Of a stretch of DNA of 64,000 nucleotides, positions 61,388 through 64,000 are shown piece after piece (the stretch's first letter is position 1; every line of letters begins with the position of its first letter). Below the pieces are notes generated by a model, which was not told where the DNA came from, did no database searches, and saw only the letters and a list, made by a program, of their open reading frames with translations. The DNA lies in assembly GCA_964419335.1 (NCBI GenBank), contig CAYQOX010000027.1, positions 1 through 64,000 on the forward strand, given 5' to 3'. This stretch comes from CAYQOX01 sp964419335. GTDB lineage: Bacteria > Hinthialibacterota > Hinthialibacteria > Hinthialibacterales > Hinthialibacteraceae. The position numbers and the translations under genes are program-made.

Positions 61388-61720
61388 TCATTTATTTACC
61401 ATAACAACTGTTCACTTATTTTCTATCACACAAACCCGTATCGCAATATCCATCCAATTTTCTTTCTTTTCTCTCCCTCTCAAAAAAATATAAAAAGAAA
61501 GTTAATACTTTCGCTTTACAGACCTATAAAACAACAAACTTCCTCTCTTATAATAAGTTCAAATTGGGGGGTGGTACTTCCCCTTCACTTTAACTTTCAT
61601 AACATGTTTTGCTATTATTAGGTGAATCTTTGTCCAAATTGGTTGAACTTGTATGGCTGTGCAAATGAACCGTTTTCATAAACGGTATGAAAAAATTCAA
61701 GTAGAAGAAGGGAGAAAAGT
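61388..61720 (+). other. Intergenic region with operator-like palindrome
   Basis: 333-nt AT-rich gap between mqnC and the MFS transporter. No protein frame. A weak GGGG/CCCC loop near 61565-61585 lacks a T-run. The main feature is the palindrome at 61669-61686. Confidence 0.4.
61669..61686. promoter_or_regulatory. Perfect palindrome upstream of the MFS transporter (possible operator)
   Basis: ACCGTTT-TCAT-AAACGGT, 7-bp perfect arms, 34 nt before the ATG at 61721. The size and symmetry suit a LacI- or GntR-type operator, but it could equally form a small mRNA hairpin above the ribosome site (GAAGGGAG). Confidence 0.4.
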
Positions 61721-62890
61721 ATGAGTTTGAATCTCGCAAGTCTAGTGGCAATCACAAGTGTATTTGGTTTGGGGATGACGTTGGCGTTGCTCGGCAGTGT
61801 GAAACTACGCTTGACAGAACAGTTGGGAATCGATGACGCACAATTCGGAAAACTGTTTTCAGTGTTTAATTTCAGTAATTTCGTTTTCGTCCTTGTCGCA
61901 GGGGTTGTCTGCGATGTTCTCGGTTATAAAACCATCGCGATCATCGGTTACCTTGCTGGCGCCATTTCATTCTTCATTTTTGGCCAAGCCAAAAATTACG
62001 GAATGGCCATTATGGCCTGTCTTTTACTCGGGATCGGCGGTATGTTCATGAACACCGCCGGGAATGTACTCCTCGGGGATTCCACCATCCTCTTCGAAGA
62101 CCCCTCGCGTTCTAACAACCTCGGAAATGTCTTCTTTGGCCTTGGTGCTTTCTTAACCCCGATGATCATTACCTACTTGTGCAAAAAGATGCAACTTGGC
62201 GGGGCCATGACCGTATTGGCCATTATTATTGTTTTCCCACTTATCTTTGCCTTAACCGCGGCGTTTCCCGAAGCTCCGGAAGGTTTTAGCTTCGGTGTAG
62301 CGACCACCCTCCTCGGCCAAACCCAGGTTATCTTTTGTGCCCTAACTCTCCTGTGCTATGTCGCTTTGGAAGTCTCCATGGGCGGATGGATCACCACTTA
62401 CATGACTTATTTGGGTGCAGAAGAAGCCAAAGCCTCCCAAGTGCTTTCTTACTTCTGGGTCTGCATCATGATTGGCCGTCTGGTTACCGCCCTGGTCGTT
62501 GGCGAATATCTTTTCGAAATCGGTATCCATGGTGCCTGGTACATTCTCTTCTTGGCCATTGTTGCCTCCGTTGTTCTCTTCTCCATGACCAAAATTAGCA
62601 GCATCGGATCCGCAACCATCGCAATTATCATTACCGGTTTAGCCTTCGCACCCATATTCCCCACCACCATCGGCTTGCTCTTTACTCGTACAGACCAGGC
62701 CTTTTGGGGAACCGGCTTCAGCCTGATCTTCGCCGTTGGTTTGCTCGGCGCCATTTTTGTTCCTGCTTGGATGGGTTCCATCTCTCGTGGAAAAACCATC
62801 AAAGCCAGTATGGGCGTAGCCGGGGGTACAGCGGTCATTCTCTGTGTGATCGCTTTATTGATGGGCTTTCTCTTACCTGCTCCTCTCTAA
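61721..62890 (+). CDS. MFS transporter (FucP/sugar-type)
   Basis: 389-aa permease with twelve helices and short loops. 'LGIDDAQFGKLFSVFNFSNFVFVLVAGVVCDVLGYKT', taken in parts, gives the usual MFS loop 2/3 motif as 'GVVCDVLGYK'; 'LLGIGGMFMNTAGNVLLGD' and 'GLGAFLTPMII' follow the pattern of FucP-like sugar symporters. ATG 61721 has GAAGGGAG upstream. A strong terminator follows. The start 'LVAITSVFGLGMTLALLGSVK' and the lack of any coiled-coil insertion set it apart from the MFS protein at 31.4 kb. Substrate unknown, a sugar most likely given the surrounding glycan genes. Confidence 0.85.
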   Translation: MSLNLASLVAITSVFGLGMTLALLGSVKLRLTEQLGIDDAQFGKLFSVFNFSNFVFVLVAGVVCDVLGYKTIAIIGYLAGAISFFIFGQAKNYGMAIMACLLLGIGGMFMNTAGNVLLGDSTILFEDPSRSNNLGNVFFGLGAFLTPMIITYLCKKMQLGGAMTVLAIIIVFPLIFALTAAFPEAPEGFSFGVATTLLGQTQVIFCALTLLCYVALEVSMGGWITTYMTYLGAEEAKASQVLSYFWVCIMIGRLVTALVVGEYLFEIGIHGAWYILFLAIVASVVLFSMTKISSIGSATIAIIITGLAFAPIFPTTIGLLFTRTDQAFWGTGFSLIFAVGLLGAIFVPAWMGSISRGKTIKASMGVAGGTAVILCVIALLMGFLLPAPL

Positions 62891-62922
62891 ACCAAACCAT
62901 CTACTATTAAAATGTAAAATAG

Positions 62923-62950
62923 AGGGCGTGGATCATACCACGCCCTTTTT
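62923..62950 (+). terminator. Rho-independent terminator after the FucP-like MFS gene
   Basis: Perfect 9-bp stem AGGGCGTGG (62923-62931) with CCACGCCCT (62938-62946), 6-nt loop, then TTTT. The stem sequence recalls the terminator after the other MFS gene (33044). Confidence 0.92.
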
Positions 62951-63036
62951 ATCTTCACCCGATTGCTTTCTGTTGATTTCTCCACAAAATGAAGTAACAC
63001 TTCAACCAGTACATTTTTTTTAAGGATAATGGCCCC

Positions 63037-63771
63037 TTGCTAGGATTCTTTATCACCGGAACCGATACAGAAATCGGCAAGACATTAATAACATCCTTTC
63101 TTACCTTAGGTTTGCGGCAAGAAGGAATAAACACTTGCCCGATCAAACCCCTCGCCACCGGTGCACTTCAAATCGATGGCGAAGCCGTCTCGGAAGACGC
63201 CCAAGTCTACCAACGGCTATGTGGTCTATCCGAACCGCTCAAAACCCTCAACCCCTTTTGTCTCGATTATCCCGCCTCCCCCCATTTCTCCGCCCAGATA
63301 CAGCAAATCCCCATCGATATGCAAAAAATCCATGACTCCATCCTCTCACTTTCGCAGCGTTATCAAGCCCTTCTCATCGAAGGGATTGGCGGCTGGATGG
63401 TGCCTATTCATGAAAACTATTTCGTCGCCGACTGGGCTTGCGACTTAAAACTTCCAGTGCTCGTGGTCTCGGCCAATAAACTGGGAACCTTGAACCACAC
63501 CCTATTAACTCTCGAATCCATCCGCGCCAAAAATCTCGAACCGGCCGGCGTCATTTTTACTCATCTCACCCCCGGCCCCCATTCTCCGGTACAAAAAAAT
63601 AATACCCAAACCATTGAACGCTTGGGACATGTACCCATCTTGGGCAGCGTCCCTTACTTGTCTAACATACGCGAACAAAAACCCGAAATTATTTACGAAA
63701 GGATCAAGGATTCATTCCTATGGAACCGAATCAAAAACATCCTCTTCCACCCGAAGAAATCCAACGCTTGA
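63037..63771 (+). CDS. bioD: Dethiobiotin synthetase
   Basis: 244-aa ATP-dependent carboxylase closing the ureido ring in biotin synthesis. P-loop 'GTDTEIGKT' (residues 8-16), 'PIKPLATGA' substrate loop, and 'LLIEGIGGWMVP' with the catalytic acid. Starts with TTG at 63037 (AAGGA 10 nt upstream); the nearby ATG at 63029 runs into a stop after four codons. The last 52 nt overlap bioA, a tight coupling of consecutive biotin steps. Confidence 0.94.
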   Translation: MLGFFITGTDTEIGKTLITSFLTLGLRQEGINTCPIKPLATGALQIDGEAVSEDAQVYQRLCGLSEPLKTLNPFCLDYPASPHFSAQIQQIPIDMQKIHDSILSLSQRYQALLIEGIGGWMVPIHENYFVADWACDLKLPVLVVSANKLGTLNHTLLTLESIRAKNLEPAGVIFTHLTPGPHSPVQKNNTQTIERLGHVPILGSVPYLSNIREQKPEIIYERIKDSFLWNRIKNILFHPKKSNA

Positions 63772-64000
63772 AACAGTGGGACAAACAACACGTTTGGCAC
63801 CCCTTCACTCAAATGTACGAATACGACAAATTCCCCCCTTTGATCATCTCCCATGCCGAAGGCGTATATCTCTATGACATCGACGGCAATCAATATCTCG
63901 ACGGCAATTCATCGCTGTGGGTGAATCTTCATGGACATAATCGCCCGGAAATCAACCATGCCATCGTGGATCAAATGCAGCAAATCTCGCACTCCACCAT
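63720..64000 (+). CDS. bioA: Adenosylmethionine-8-amino-7-oxononanoate aminotransferase (partial, runs off the window)
   Basis: The open frame begins at ATG 63720 inside the end of bioD and continues past the window edge (93 codons visible). The N-terminal BioA pattern is clear: 'KQWDKQHVWHPFTQM', then 'ISHAEGVYLYDIDGNQYLDG' and 'SSLWVNLHGHNRPEIN'. BioA transfers an amino group from SAM to KAPA to make DAPA, the substrate of BioD, so the two neighbours act in sequence. The PLP lysine lies beyond the window. Confidence 0.92.
   Translation, partial: MEPNQKHPLPPEEIQRLKQWDKQHVWHPFTQMYEYDKFPPLIISHAEGVYLYDIDGNQYLDGNSSLWVNLHGHNRPEINHAIVDQMQQISHST

Overview
The window is a chromosomal segment of a Gram-negative bacterium. 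It has TolC/RND efflux, a BioD/BioA pair, lipoproteins with clear lipoboxes, Tat-exported proteins and TatA genes. Several families here are typical of polysaccharide-degrading PVC-type bacteria and neighbouring candidate phyla: a formylglycine sulfatase, a GH78 alpha-L-rhamnosidase, a GH140-like protein, a DUF1080 protein, a Tat-exported Gfo/Idh/MocA oxidoreductase and a lamin-tail/CotH protein. Futalosine-route menaquinone synthesis (MqnC), ThyX, pyruvoyl arginine decarboxylase and an EF-G-like second translational GTPase fit the same picture. The phylum cannot be fixed from the sequence alone. No rRNA, tRNA, CRISPR array, transposase, integrase or phage gene was seen.

Layout. 0.2-8.8 kb: a four-gene heavy-metal efflux operon with two outer-membrane-factor genes, a CusB-like adaptor and a CusA-like pump. 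8.9-14.2 kb (minus): rhamnosidase, BlaI-type repressor and sulfatase. 14.3-20.4 kb: an RlmD-type methyltransferase, a Tat-exported sugar-isomerase-like protein, a LysM/M23 peptidase, an AT-rich gap and a secreted metzincin. 20.6-23.3 kb: raiA-pta-ackA. 23.3-31.2 kb: secreted carbohydrate-related or hypothetical proteins around an EF-G-like GTPase. 31.4-33.0 kb: an MFS transporter with an unusual coiled-coil insertion. 33.9-38.7 kb: hemW, two tandem signal peptidases, coaX and a cysteine desulfurase. 38.8-44.8 kb (mostly minus): arginine decarboxylase, paired STAS proteins, two adjacent TatA genes (one only 56 aa), and a zinc-type ABC importer led by a ribbon-helix-helix/zinc-ribbon regulator.

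44.9-48.7 kb: chemosensory-like parts (CheD, HDOD, CheY, CheX, an HD-GYP response regulator, HPt) with no CheA or receptor in the window. 48.8-52.1 kb: thyX, an AEC transporter and the Gfo/Idh/MocA protein. 52.4-55.1 kb (minus): ECF sigma factor, anti-sigma factor and a coiled-coil/DUF4097-like surface protein, divergent from the CotH gene. 58.3-61.4 kb: an initiating sugar transferase, a small lipoprotein and mqnC. 61.7-64 kb: a second MFS transporter, then bioD and the start of bioA.

The most interesting signals are these: the MFS transporter carrying about 90 residues of coiled coil between helices 1 and 2; the RHH/zinc-ribbon regulator with a helically phased direct repeat in front of the zinc importer; the hidden second TatA; the inverted repeat covering the ribosome-binding site of the cysteine desulfurase; and gene-free stretches with strong nested hairpins (33.58-33.77 kb and 57.99-58.11 kb) that may encode structured RNAs.
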